DNA from: a virus
DNA: 35,519 bases
Direction: 5' to 3' (one strand)
Virus record (IMG/VR): IMGVR_UViG_3300038360_000191
Span: 1 to 35,519 of that record
Shown: positions 16,259 through 23,222 of the stretch, one piece after another
How the letters are laid out: the number at the start of each line of letters is the position of its first letter
How positions within the stretch are numbered: position 1 is the first letter of the stretch
Position numbers and translations under genes: made by a program
The notes under the pieces: generated by a model
Seen by the model: only the letters and a program-made list of their open reading frames with translations
Told to the model about the DNA's origin: nothing
Databases searched by the model: none

Positions 16259-16423
16259 TTATAATCGATTAAATAAAAATGCTTCTATCCACTTGTAATA
16301 ACACTTATCAGAGCACCACTGCCCCTTCAGAATTCTCTTCCCACAGGAACAGTGGTGTATTTTCTTTTTCCTTCTCTTAACTTCCTTCCGAACAGTGCCA
16401 TCAGGTGATACTATGAATCTCAC
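16259..16423 (-). CDS. Tiny zinc-finger protein
   Basis: A 54-residue protein starting at a GTG (16423) just beyond the stop of the upstream gene. The centre reads RRKKKIHHCSCGKRILKG, then WCSDKCYYKW, giving CxC and CxxxC pairs that can bind zinc, next to a very basic stretch. No ATG exists in the frame and no Shine-Dalgarno site is seen, so expression probably depends on reinitiation after the upstream gene. The cysteine pattern and codon-phase sense make it credible. Confidence 0.6.
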   Translation of the reverse strand: MRFIVSPDGTVRKEVKRRKKKIHHCSCGKRILKGQWCSDKCYYKWIEAFLFNRL

Positions 16424-16424
16424 A

Positions 16425-16664
16425 TCACAGCCGGGCTAAAGCGATACACCCGTCTTTATTCTCAATTATCCCTACTTTAACTCCCTGCCTGGCGAATCTC
16501 TTTATTTCACTGGCAAACCATACCTTCACACCTGAAGGTTTAGGAATTCTCGTTGGCTTGGGGATCCTGGGTAGGTCTTTATAAATTCCCATTATTGGTC
16601 CATTCTCAAATTTGGCGTTTTTTGTGAACCACTTTGTTATTCTGATATTTACTGGTGTTTTCAT
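16425..16664 (-). CDS. Hypothetical basic protein
   Basis: A 79-residue basic protein rich in K, R, I and P (LPRIPKPTRIPKPSGVKVW contains a doubled RIPKP unit). A GGAG site precedes the ATG. No known domain. It lies between a small HTH gene and a tiny zinc-finger gene. Confidence 0.65.
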   Translation of the reverse strand: MKTPVNIRITKWFTKNAKFENGPIMGIYKDLPRIPKPTRIPKPSGVKVWFASEIKRFARQGVKVGIIENKDGCIALARL

Positions 16665-16681
16665 TATTTCTCCGTTTTTTG

Positions 16682-16855
16682 TTATTCGTAGTATTTCTCT
16701 AAAAACTTTATGTCCCTGGCTGTTATGGGGTCCTTGCCGTTTTCTTTCCGGTTGATAGTCTCACGATTCTTATATCCCATCTTCTTGGCCATCTCCTCCT
16801 GAGTGATCCCTAACCACTTCCTGATTTTCTTCATGCTCTTGCCGGTGATAGTCAT
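16682..16855 (-). CDS. Small XRE-family helix-turn-helix protein
   Basis: A 57-residue protein with a helix-turn-helix: MKKIRKWLGITQEEMAKKMG (residues 8-27) then YKNRETINRKENGKDPI. The spacing and the LGITQEEMAKKMGY and TINRKENG phrases match Cro/CI-type repressor heads. The ATG overlaps the upstream stop as ATGA. It could regulate phage promoters, for example the operator-bearing promoter at 21912-21941. That pairing is inference. Confidence 0.85.
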   Translation of the reverse strand: MTITGKSMKKIRKWLGITQEEMAKKMGYKNRETINRKENGKDPITARDIKFLEKYYE

Positions 16856-17055
16856 GTACTCTCCACTATTTGATTTATTGCAGCATCCAGGATATTTCTC
16901 AACTTTATGACTCTTTTTAACTCCAGGTCAGATATAATGACAACCTTAACTTTGGCTGTTCCAGGGAGACTTGATTCTATCTGCATCCTTACAACTCCGC
17001 TTTCAGGCTTTGATAGGAAATTCATATTCGCCCATGGTGTGTTCATGCCACCCAT
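16852..17055 (-). CDS. Hypothetical small protein
   Basis: A 67-residue protein from the ATG at 17055, which overlaps the upstream stop as TAATG like many genes here. The frame continues upstream to 17157, but that start would overlap the preceding gene by over 100 nt. It has a beta stretch (TAKVKVVIISDLELKRVIKL) followed by a helix. No domain recognised. Confidence 0.65.
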   Translation of the reverse strand: MGGMNTPWANMNFLSKPESGVVRMQIESSLPGTAKVKVVIISDLELKRVIKLRNILDAAINQIVEST

Positions 17056-17516
17056 TATTGAAACCACCCTATTATCTGCTCGGTTACTGATATACAGCCC
17101 ATAACACATATCCATATACACACACCAAGGATAAGACTCACCTTTGTAGTTTCCCATCGTGTCCAGGGATCCGCTGGCTTGTAGCCAGTAGGTGTTTCAT
17201 AAGGAAAATAGTAAAGTGGTTTGGTAGGATCCGGCCCCATAGTCTCATGTTCATCCGGGATAGGGTATTCCATGTCCCAGGATAGATTTTTATTGGATTC
17301 TTCCTGGCTGGCTTTGCCGTGGACATCCATCAATATCATTTTTTTGATTAATAATTCTATAGCATCATAACCACTTAATATGTCAGCATTGTCACAGGAT
17401 ATACTTAAATCCCCGTGCTCTTCGTGTGTTGCATAGAAGGTGTTTATATTTTCACCTGAATCACATGTCCATGTCCATCCTTTGAGGGCCGGTAGATGTT
17501 TAGATGCAATATTCAT
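17055..17516 (-). CDS. Protein with C-terminal membrane anchor
   Basis: A 153-residue protein whose last 25 residues hold a hydrophobic span (VSLILGVCIWICVMGCISV) and end in IIGWFQ, a likely tail anchor. The N-terminal part begins MNIASKHLPALKGWTWTCDSGENINTFYATHEEHGDL, reminiscent of small proteins that bind a ligand, but no motif is certain. The start is 4 nt inside the upstream gene (ATGA). Confidence 0.7.
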   Translation of the reverse strand: MNIASKHLPALKGWTWTCDSGENINTFYATHEEHGDLSISCDNADILSGYDAIELLIKKMILMDVHGKASQEESNKNLSWDMEYPIPDEHETMGPDPTKPLYYFPYETPTGYKPADPWTRWETTKVSLILGVCIWICVMGCISVTEQIIGWFQ

Positions 17517-17740
17517 GGTTTCTCCTGCCTGTTTACAAAATGCTTTGATTTAGTGGAATCCAGTTTGTTTTCCTCTGTTTCTACACCCTCACACATAGGG
17601 CAATCACATCCCTGTGCCGGAGTTGGTTCGTGAGGCTCCGTTTCATCTAATATCGCCTGGACCTTCTCAACTGCTCCCGTTATTGATGCGGAGGCATATA
17701 GTTCGCCCATCATGTTTACAATTCTCTCTGCTTTATTCAT
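17513..17740 (-). CDS. Hypothetical small protein with CxCxxC motif
   Basis: A 75-residue protein with a helical N-terminus (NKAERIVNMMGELYASASI) and a CDCPMC cluster at residues about 45-50. It overlaps both neighbours by 1-4 nt. Function unknown. Confidence 0.65.
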   Translation of the reverse strand: MNKAERIVNMMGELYASASITGAVEKVQAILDETEPHEPTPAQGCDCPMCEGVETEENKLDSTKSKHFVNRQEKP

Positions 17741-17922
17741 TACAATTCCCCCAATTCTTTTACTAAATCGTCTAACTTTGCAGCTTCACCTTGGAAGTCA
17801 ACATCTGTGTACTCCGGGGGGCCTTTGTGCCATTTCCGTAGTTCATTAGCTGATTTCATCCCCTCTATCCTTGTCTGAATGACCTGGAACCGGATGTATA
17901 TTTTTAGTCTCTCAGGATCCAT
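17740..17922 (-). CDS. Hypothetical small helical protein
   Basis: A 60-residue charged protein with two helices (ERLKIYIRFQVIQTRIEGMK and EAAKLDDLVKELGEL). Start and stop each overlap a neighbour by 1 nt, which supports translation as part of the coupled array. No domain recognised. Confidence 0.65.
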   Translation of the reverse strand: MDPERLKIYIRFQVIQTRIEGMKSANELRKWHKGPPEYTDVDFQGEAAKLDDLVKELGEL

Positions 17923-18161
17923 TATATCTTCCCCTCGTAAGCGTTAACACAATCAGGGCATACCCATTGGCCCTTCTTTTTATCGCTACTAAACTTGTCA
18001 GTGAATAACCATCCGGCTTTTCGGGCCTCCGTCGCACCGTGGTATTCCTCTATTGAATTAAATTTGTCAACAATACAGTCACTACCAGGGCATGTTTTTA
18101 ATTTATTCTTACCATTTTGCCGTAATATCATCTGCCTGGTGAGATAGAGAGGTTTACCCAT
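17922..18161 (-). CDS. Small zinc-binding candidate
   Basis: A 79-residue protein with CPGSDC (residues about 24-29) and CPDC (about 68-71), two cysteine pairs about 40 residues apart around a GATEARKAGWLF segment. This recalls small phage proteins that bind zinc. Overlaps neighbours by 1 nt at both ends. Confidence 0.7.
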   Translation of the reverse strand: MGKPLYLTRQMILRQNGKNKLKTCPGSDCIVDKFNSIEEYHGATEARKAGWLFTDKFSSDKKKGQWVCPDCVNAYEGKI

Positions 18162-18352
18162 TACTCCTCCAGCTTTTTAAAATTATCGATCCATTCATCA
18201 CTAATAGAATGTCTATCCCCAAGCTCATCAATGAGCTCATATCCCACACCCTCATCAAATTCCTTGGTACAATCATATACTTTCCCCTCTGCAAAGCATA
18301 CCTGTTTAGTCTGCCTCATCTTCAATGTTTTAAGACATTTGAATTTTGTCAT
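18161..18352 (-). CDS. Hypothetical small protein
   Basis: A 63-residue protein that reads as a small beta barrel (FAEGKVYDC, GVGYELIDELGDRHSISDEWIDNF). The pattern suggests an SH3-like or KOW-like fold, seen in several small phage proteins. Coupled to neighbours. No named family. Confidence 0.65.
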   Translation of the reverse strand: MTKFKCLKTLKMRQTKQVCFAEGKVYDCTKEFDEGVGYELIDELGDRHSISDEWIDNFKKLEE

Positions 18353-18556
18353 TTAACTCTCCTTGCAAATTATATATAATTCCCACAGCTGTTCATCGGT
18401 TAAATCTTCTAAACCTGGCCCCCATCTCCATTCATCTGCGAAACCACCTACATGGGCTCCACCCTTTTTGACAAGGGAATTCTTATATACATCATAACTT
18501 GGAGCAGTCCCCCTTACAAGTGACAATAAATCTTTTGTTGTTAATTCTACTATCAT
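18353..18556 (-). CDS. Hypothetical small protein
   Basis: A 67-residue acidic protein beginning MIVELTTKDLLSLVRG, with a glycine-rich middle (GGAHVGGFADEWRWGPG) and a C-terminal helix LTDEQLWELYIICKES. Its start overlaps the upstream gene by 4 nt. Function unknown. Confidence 0.65.
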   Translation of the reverse strand: MIVELTTKDLLSLVRGTAPSYDVYKNSLVKKGGAHVGGFADEWRWGPGLEDLTDEQLWELYIICKES

Positions 18557-18801
18557 GTTCCCTCTATCTTTAGTTGGTTCTCGTCAATGAAAAAGTCTTG
18601 CTTGCATAGTTCATACATTGTGCAAGTGCCATCGTTTTTAACAAGATTGTCTAATATTGCCGTGGCTGTCTTATTATTGCAGGCATCATAATTATAAGTC
18701 ATTTGTACAAGTGCTATCGGACAAGGTGATTGTCCATATTTACATTTGCTACATTGATAATCAAACCCTGATCCGTCTGAACTATTTGAAAAATATGCCA
18801 T
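18553..18801 (-). CDS. Cysteine-rich small protein
   Basis: An 82-residue protein with an N-terminal cluster CSKCKYGQSPC and further cysteines at ACNNK, GTCTMYELC. The six cysteines suggest a metal site. The clustered part (YQCSKCKYG) resembles short zinc- or cluster-binding proteins of phages. Overlaps neighbours by 1-4 nt. Confidence 0.68.
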   Translation of the reverse strand: MAYFSNSSDGSGFDYQCSKCKYGQSPCPIALVQMTYNYDACNNKTATAILDNLVKNDGTCTMYELCKQDFFIDENQLKIEGT

Positions 18802-19073
18802 TATGCCACCTTATTCCGTTTAGCTTGAATAGCCTTATGATACACTTCCATAACCACATCATTGTATGACCTATCATCGGACTCATCATAATCATATTGC
18901 CCGTGAGGATACTTGCCATGGAAACTATGCTTATATCCCCTTACCTGGATAGCTGTCAGCATTATTACCCCGGTCCCACACATGCACGGGAGATTGTTGA
19001 TCCTGGGCATGTTCTCAAATTCTATCAGCTCTAATACCCATCCGATATTATCACACCAGGTACACTGATACAT
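18801..19073 (-). CDS. Small zinc-finger protein
   Basis: A 90-residue protein from the ATG at 19073, which overlaps the upstream stop as TAATG; an earlier in-frame start at 19097 is less likely. CTWC at residues 4-7 and CMCG near residue 30 form a DnaJ-like cysteine pair arrangement. The tail is charged and histidine-rich. Function unknown. Confidence 0.68.
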   Translation of the reverse strand: MYQCTWCDNIGWVLELIEFENMPRINNLPCMCGTGVIMLTAIQVRGYKHSFHGKYPHGQYDYDESDDRSYNDVVMEVYHKAIQAKRNKVA

Positions 19074-19327
19074 TATCTCTTCTTCCCAATGTCGCATAAC
19101 TGGTGTTGATACACTACAGCCAGTTCATATTCACTATTCTCTATTAAATAATCATGCCTGCCAATTTCATCTATCGTTACTTCCTGCCCCACCTTGAATC
19201 CACAGGGAGAGTCCTGGAGGGAGCTGATTAGGACCTTATCTCCAACTTTGTACCTCTTTTGGATTGAGGTAGAGTATCCCCAATTATCATCAAATATCTC
19301 TAATAACCACCATAATAATTTTATCAT
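19073..19327 (-). CDS. Small protein with N-terminal hydrophobic segment
   Basis: An 84-residue protein from the ATG at 19327, which has AGGGG upstream and overlaps the preceding stop as ATGA. It begins MIKLLWWLLEIFDDNW, a short amphipathic or membrane-associated helix. The rest is a small beta-rich domain (RYKVGDKVLISSLQD, GFKVGQEVTIDEIG) resembling an SH3-like barrel. Function unknown. Confidence 0.68.
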   Translation of the reverse strand: MIKLLWWLLEIFDDNWGYSTSIQKRYKVGDKVLISSLQDSPCGFKVGQEVTIDEIGRHDYLIENSEYELAVVYQHQLCDIGKKR

Positions 19328-19497
19328 AAGGCCCCTTTCGCCATGAATTTTAATGCCTCGAAAAACTTCTCTACCATCCACTCAATGAATACCTGATCCC
19401 ATACCCATTCCTGGTTGATCCACTTCCGGGCCTTCCTCTTCTCCTCTTTCTCATACTTCTCTACAAGGATTGTAAGTTCAGGTGATAGCTTCTTCAT
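19324..19497 (-). CDS. Small helical protein
   Basis: A 57-residue protein beginning MKKLSPELTILVEKYEK with a strongly charged helix (KEEKRKARKWINQEWVWDQ) and an aromatic C-terminal helix. It overlaps both neighbours as ATGA, which together with the good codon sense supports it. Function unknown. Confidence 0.65.
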   Translation of the reverse strand: MKKLSPELTILVEKYEKEEKRKARKWINQEWVWDQVFIEWMVEKFFEALKFMAKGAL

Positions 19498-19721
19498 TTA
19501 TAAATCTCTCCCCATCCTATCTTTTTGCTCATTTCAGGGGTAAAACCACCGAAACTGTCAAACCTTGCCTTGAAAAACTTCCAATATTCTCCCGTTTTAT
19601 CAAAATAAGGATGTCCAGAGGGAGCAAATCGCCATAACCGGCAACATTGTTCGTGGTTCAGTTTATTGATATACTTAATATTGGCCACTATTTCTCTCCC
19701 TATAGGTGTTTGAGCCTTCAT
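19494..19721 (-). CDS. Conserved-looking small phage protein
   Basis: A 75-residue protein containing LWRFAPSGHPYFDKTG and a following FGGFTPEMSKKIGW. I recall closely similar phrases (FRFAPSGHPYF..., GGFTPE.SK.IGW) from many tailed-phage genomes, where the product is annotated as hypothetical. It overlaps neighbours by 4 nt on both sides. Function unknown. Confidence 0.75.
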   Translation of the reverse strand: MKAQTPIGREIVANIKYINKLNHEQCCRLWRFAPSGHPYFDKTGEYWKFFKARFDSFGGFTPEMSKKIGWGEIYK

Positions 19722-20239
19722 TCGTTCTTCCCAGGGTTACTTGAGGGGGTATCATCTTTGATAATATCTGCTGCGGTGTTTTCATCAAACTCCTGGTCAA
19801 AAACCTTCTCCTCCGGTTCAAGCAATCGATTAACCATCTTAATAACCTTCATGTCCCCTTCATAGGTCCCTGTCCCGTACATTGTTGGGTCAAGTTTCAT
19901 CTCTGTTTTCTTCGCCCAATCAGGTATCAGGCTGTATAGGATCGTTTTATCAAGGTTGGTCAGTAGTTTCTTTATTAAAAACTGGACAAAATGATCCGTG
20001 TAAAAATCTCTATACCAAGCATCTTTCCCTGAATTCTCTATCGCATACTCCTCGGTTAGTATTTCAACTATATTGGGATATGCACACAGCCAGCACACTA
20101 CTCGCCTTTTATGCCCCAGGAACATTTTATCACAGATACAGCAACTACATACATACTCCCCGTTCTCATGGGGAAAATCCTCTTGCCAATTTTTTATATC
20201 ATCCTGCTTTGGTATTGGGGCTTTTTCAGGTGTTTTCAT
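19718..20239 (-). CDS. Phage protein with N-terminal zinc-binding domain
   Basis: A 173-residue protein. Near the N-terminus, WQEDFPHENGEYVCSCC and ICDKMFLGHKRRVVCWLC hold two cysteine pairs and one histidine. This motif (HENG.Y...C..C...F.GHKRR..C) is a zinc-binding head I recognise from many phage hypothetical proteins. The remainder is helical with an acidic tail. It is coupled to the genes on both sides by 4-nt overlaps. Confidence 0.75.
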   Translation of the reverse strand: MKTPEKAPIPKQDDIKNWQEDFPHENGEYVCSCCICDKMFLGHKRRVVCWLCAYPNIVEILTEEYAIENSGKDAWYRDFYTDHFVQFLIKKLLTNLDKTILYSLIPDWAKKTEMKLDPTMYGTGTYEGDMKVIKMVNRLLEPEEKVFDQEFDENTAADIIKDDTPSSNPGKNE

Positions 20240-20442
20240 TCATCCTCCCCATCATCAAAATTTGAATATTTAGCATTATACTTGAATACACCGACCCCGG
20301 ACCCTTCTGTCTTGTCCAGGTTAGGACCCTTCGGTGTTTCCCTCCCACCGGAAGGGGCTCGTTCTTTACAACACTTACAGCCTCCATCTTCCTTCGTCGT
20401 ATTAATATCCAGTTTGCACCGGCTACATCTGTTAATCTTCAT
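20236..20442 (-). CDS. Small cysteine-rich protein
   Basis: A 68-residue protein from the ATG at 20442, chosen because AAGGAG lies seven bases upstream; a GTG six bases earlier would be too close. CSRC and CKCC pairs (residues about 6-9 and 22-25) form a probable zinc knuckle, followed by a glycine- and lysine-rich disordered tail. Overlaps its neighbours. Confidence 0.7.
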   Translation of the reverse strand: MKINRCSRCKLDINTTKEDGGCKCCKERAPSGGRETPKGPNLDKTEGSGVGVFKYNAKYSNFDDGEDE

Positions 20443-20710
20443 CAACACACTCCTTTATACCCCGAACCTCGCACTCTCTTTCTTGTTGGTAAGTAGGAAA
20501 ATCCGGGGGATACACTAAGACCTTCTTATGTTTGGTAGAATCTACTTCCGTGTACCAAACTCTATCGCACAGTGGACAAATAAAAATAGATGCCTGTTGG
20601 CCCGTATTATCCTTGTTTGGCTGCTTTCTCTTCCTCTCCACTATCTCATTGAATAATGATGGAGGTAATGGTGTCCCGGCCTGTTTTTGAATCATTTGTT
20701 GTGTTAGCAT
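20432..20710 (-). CDS. Hypothetical protein with CPLC motif
   Basis: A 92-residue protein with a helical N-terminal half and ICPLCDRVWY (residues about 44-53); a second cysteine pair is less clear (ECEVRGIKEC). It overlaps the HNH gene upstream by 7 nt and the next gene by 11 nt. Function unknown. Confidence 0.68.
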   Translation of the reverse strand: MLTQQMIQKQAGTPLPPSLFNEIVERKRKQPNKDNTGQQASIFICPLCDRVWYTEVDSTKHKKVLVYPPDFPTYQQERECEVRGIKECVDED

Positions 20711-21066
20711 TTGAATTCCTCGATTTTATCTTCAAACCATGAATGGGGAATCCTCCCCTTACTTAAATTAGCGATCCTCTCTCGCTCTATATGTTCCCAT
20801 CTCTCCGGGAATAGTTCCTGGAACCACTTCTGCCCGGCCACTGTATCTGCTCCCCACTTCTCATGACAAGTACCACATAACACTTTGATATTTAGTGGAT
20901 CATGAGCTAAACGGCCATCCCTGGCCACACTCACCACATGAGATGCCTGACAGTTATTATGGGATACAGTCTTTTCACACCACTGACAGGTATATTCATC
21001 CCTCTCCTTCACAAAGGTATAAACAAGGTCCTTGAGCCGGGTTTTAAGTCTCTGCCGTTTATTCAT
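20704..21066 (-). CDS. HNH-type nuclease (NinG/HNH-like)
   Basis: A 120-residue protein with the layout of a compact HNH endonuclease. It has a basic N-terminus, a zinc pair CQWC (residues about 27-30), NNCQASHVVSVARDGRLAHDPLN with the active-site-like H, then KVLCGTCHEKWGAD holding the second CxxC and the terminal H. In phages such proteins (including lambda NinG-like ones) act in recombination or DNA processing. It sits in the early small-gene array. The exact substrate is not clear. Confidence 0.82.
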   Translation of the reverse strand: MNKRQRLKTRLKDLVYTFVKERDEYTCQWCEKTVSHNNCQASHVVSVARDGRLAHDPLNIKVLCGTCHEKWGADTVAGQKWFQELFPERWEHIERERIANLSKGRIPHSWFEDKIEEFKC

Positions 21067-21509
21067 CAGTTATTCCGGTTCTTCCCGAATTTATTAATAT
21101 CTCCGGCCCCTGGTTTAACTATCCTGCTCTGCTGTTGCTGTTGTTTCTTCTGCTCTATTAAAACCTTTTGAACCATATCAACACTGTGAGTAATGAAGTT
21201 CATGCTTATGATCTGCATTAATCCCAAGTACCGCTTTTCCTTCCCTTCCATGAGGTGTATCATTGCCTTGGCTGTGATATAGGATACGGTCATAATATCC
21301 ATGTTAGCTGTGAATAACTGATAGCCTCCTTCGATTATGACATTAGCTGTTGCTTCATCCCATTTCTTTGGCTTGCGAAGAGGAAAGATTGTCTTTTTCT
21401 TATCATAAGTATCCACTGCTCCCCTGACCCACTTTAGAACAGATTCAGCGAATTCGTCATAAGATAATCGTGCCGGTTGTTGTGGTGTTTTATTGTTGAT
21501 TTGACTCAT
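21066..21509 (-). CDS. Hypothetical protein
   Basis: A 147-residue protein with TAGGAG 9 nt before the ATG. The middle is helical with alternating hydrophobic residues (GGYQLFTANMDIMTVSYITA, KAMIHLMEGK) and the C-terminus carries a glutamine run (KKQQQQQSR). No cysteine or catalytic motif. It overlaps the HNH gene by 1 nt. Confidence 0.75.
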   Translation of the reverse strand: MSQINNKTPQQPARLSYDEFAESVLKWVRGAVDTYDKKKTIFPLRKPKKWDEATANVIIEGGYQLFTANMDIMTVSYITAKAMIHLMEGKEKRYLGLMQIISMNFITHSVDMVQKVLIEQKKQQQQQSRIVKPGAGDINKFGKNRNN

Positions 21510-21521
21510 GCGGTAAGGCTC

Positions 21522-21701
21522 CTATTTTGTTTTGTTTGCCATCATCCAGGCTTTCCTTGCATTATGGCCAAGGGTTACTGAATAATAATAAAAATTCCGG
21601 TGTTTAAGTTTCTTCGCTGTTTTGTTTGCAGCTTTGAGAATGTTTTTGGCTGGCATGTGAATATCTCCACCGCCCCTGACTGAGAAATGGTAGGTGTTCA
21701 T
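21522..21701 (-). CDS. Small basic protein
   Basis: A 59-residue protein starting MNTYHFSVRGGGDIHM, with a helical, lysine-rich middle (AKNILKAANKTAKKLKHRN) and a terminal KAWMMANKTK. The ATG overlaps the preceding stop as ATGA. Codon phase and overlap support it. Function unknown. Confidence 0.65.
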   Translation of the reverse strand: MNTYHFSVRGGGDIHMPAKNILKAANKTAKKLKHRNFYYYSVTLGHNARKAWMMANKTK

Positions 21702-21874
21702 GGTAGGTACTTCCGGGTGTGTTTGTTTTTGAATAAATCTTTCCCCTGGTGTGTGTACATGTACATATACAGGCCAGCGAAATTCTTATCTTTGTCGTTT
21801 TCGGAAAGTCTGCCCGACTGTATAGCCTCGTTGAAAGCTACCTGGGCATCACGGAAAGTTATGGTGTTTTGCAT
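21698..21874 (-). CDS. Small protein, first gene after internal promoter
   Basis: A 58-residue protein starting MQNTITFRDAQVAFNEAI with an ACGAGG ribosome site. DAQVAFNEAIQSGRLSEND and the FAGLYMYMYTHQGKD phrase resemble small phage proteins found upstream of recombination genes. It is the first gene downstream of the operator-bearing promoter at 21912-21941. Function unknown. Confidence 0.68.
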   Translation of the reverse strand: MQNTITFRDAQVAFNEAIQSGRLSENDKDKNFAGLYMYMYTHQGKDLFKNKHTRKYLP

Positions 21875-21911
21875 TTTTAACCTCGTTTATTGATTAGATA
21901 TTCCTCCCTCA

Positions 21912-21941
21912 ATAATAGTGATTAATAATCACATAGGTCAA
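21912..21941 (-). promoter_or_regulatory. Promoter with a perfect operator palindrome in its spacer
   Basis: On the minus strand, TTGACC (21936-21941) and TATTAT (21912-21917) form a sigma70-like pair with an 18-nt spacer. Within the spacer lies GTGATTA-T-TAATCAC (21918-21932), a perfect 7-1-7 inverted repeat. A repressor bound there would occlude polymerase. The start of transcription would be near 21905, about 30 nt ahead of the gene at 21874. The -35 box overlaps the stop of the preceding gene. Confidence 0.7.
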
Positions 21942-22471
21942 GGGAAATATGGATCATCGAAAACAGATGGTAAATTTTTCCCCTCCACTAATTTAAATTC
22001 TCTTCTGGAACAGTGTAATACCCGGAGGATGAATTCCGGTTTGGTCATTGGGGTGGTCCACGGTTGGGGTTTGAGATCCTGGTACTCAAATATCCAGGGC
22101 TTTATCTTTTCTGGAATTAGACCAAAGTCTTTACACCACTCATCCGGTGTATGTATAATATCGTGAGGGTATTTTAACTTGCCCTTTTCGGACCCCTGGT
22201 TTATATTGATAAACTCGTGGATCTTCTTTAGGACATCCTTTATAGCCTTGGCGTAACCATCAGTATAGGCAAAACCAGCATTCACCTTATCTGTTAGCTC
22301 TGTAATTCCTGATAGCATGTCCATTGTGATAATAGGTTGTGCTTGCATGGCATCTATAGCAGCTTTGACCCTTTTGGCGATATCATCAGCTATAGAGGCA
22401 TCTACTTCCAGGTATAAACATTTGAGTGCTTTATTACATTCTTCTATTAATTCTTCTGTTGGTTTCTTCAT
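21938..22471 (-). CDS. Hypothetical protein
   Basis: A 177-residue helical protein (TEELIEECNKALKCLYLE, DIAKRVKAAIDAMQA) with an aromatic C-terminal part (PWIFEYQDLKPQPWTTPM). It overlaps the upstream gene by 4 nt. Its stop codon lies within the -35 box of the internal promoter. No family recognised. Confidence 0.72.
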   Translation of the reverse strand: MKKPTEELIEECNKALKCLYLEVDASIADDIAKRVKAAIDAMQAQPIITMDMLSGITELTDKVNAGFAYTDGYAKAIKDVLKKIHEFININQGSEKGKLKYPHDIIHTPDEWCKDFGLIPEKIKPWIFEYQDLKPQPWTTPMTKPEFILRVLHCSRREFKLVEGKNLPSVFDDPYFP

Positions 22472-22773
22472 CCTATATCCTCCTGGGCTTCTTTTGCATC
22501 ACTTACTATTTTATTAAGATCAATACCGATACTCGCCATTTTTCCCCTGGCTATGCGGTATCTTTCCCCATTCTCTTTCCCATACAACATGGCTTCCCGG
22601 AGATGATTCCACAGGGCATCATACAATGACTTGTAATCAATAGCCCCCTGGTTTAGTGCTAACTTAACTCTTGCACGACAATAAGGACATTCGCCCTCTG
22701 CAAACTGTTCATAAGCCCCTTCATTTTTCAGGAACACATCATGGAAGCCACCAAGCTCTGTATTAATCTTCAT
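22468..22773 (-). CDS. Hypothetical protein with CPYC motif
   Basis: A 101-residue protein with GECPYCRARVKL (residues about 27-38), a single CxxC, and a helical C-terminal part (YKSLYDALWNHLREAML). The lone CxxC gives no clear metal site. It overlaps neighbours by 4 nt at both ends. Confidence 0.7.
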   Translation of the reverse strand: MKINTELGGFHDVFLKNEGAYEQFAEGECPYCRARVKLALNQGAIDYKSLYDALWNHLREAMLYGKENGERYRIARGKMASIGIDLNKIVSDAKEAQEDIG

Positions 22774-23222
22774 GTCAGATATGGGGCCATCAACTCTATT
22801 GGCCGTGTTTTATAATTGAGCCTAAGTGCCCATACAATAATCTGCCCCTCAAAGGAAGGTTTGTTGAACCAGTGCTGCCAATCACAGAATAACAGCCCAT
22901 CGTTCCAGGCTACCGATATCATTTCATTTAATGACAGCTTTTTCCCGTTGATCCAAACAATGAATTCGCCATGGTGATTATTTATTTCAATCTTGTAGGT
23001 TTTTGCTACTCTTCGATCAGGGCCTATAATCTTCTGTTTAGTTTTGTATGGTACCCCTGTCCATGACCGGGGACTGAACATATCCCCGGTTTTCCATCTG
23101 CTCCCGGCCCGGATAGTGTGCTTCTTAATTCCAGAGAGGTAATGCTCCTCGAAATTAGTTTCTTCACCGGCCCTGGGATGAGTCTTTAGAAAGTGTGATG
23201 ATAAGATTATTACTTTAGCCAT
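22770..23222 (-). CDS. ASCH-like domain phage protein
   Basis: A 150-residue protein from the ATG at 23222 (MAKVIILSSHFLKTHP), 8 nt inside the upstream gene; earlier in-frame starts would overlap it by about 100 nt. The segment KKHTIRAGSRWKTGDMFSPR with WTGVPYKTKQ is a phrase I associate with ASCH-type RNA-binding folds in phage proteins (KHTIR...RW..G......W.G.PY..KQ). The biochemical role of phage versions is uncertain. Confidence 0.72.
   Translation of the reverse strand: MAKVIILSSHFLKTHPRAGEETNFEEHYLSGIKKHTIRAGSRWKTGDMFSPRSWTGVPYKTKQKIIGPDRRVAKTYKIEINNHHGEFIVWINGKKLSLNEMISVAWNDGLLFCDWQHWFNKPSFEGQIIVWALRLNYKTRPIELMAPYLT

Noticed and set aside
17055-17157. Longer N-terminus for the gene ending at 16852
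   Set aside because: It would overlap the preceding gene by 103 nt, while an ATG in TAATG context at 17055 fits the style of this array.
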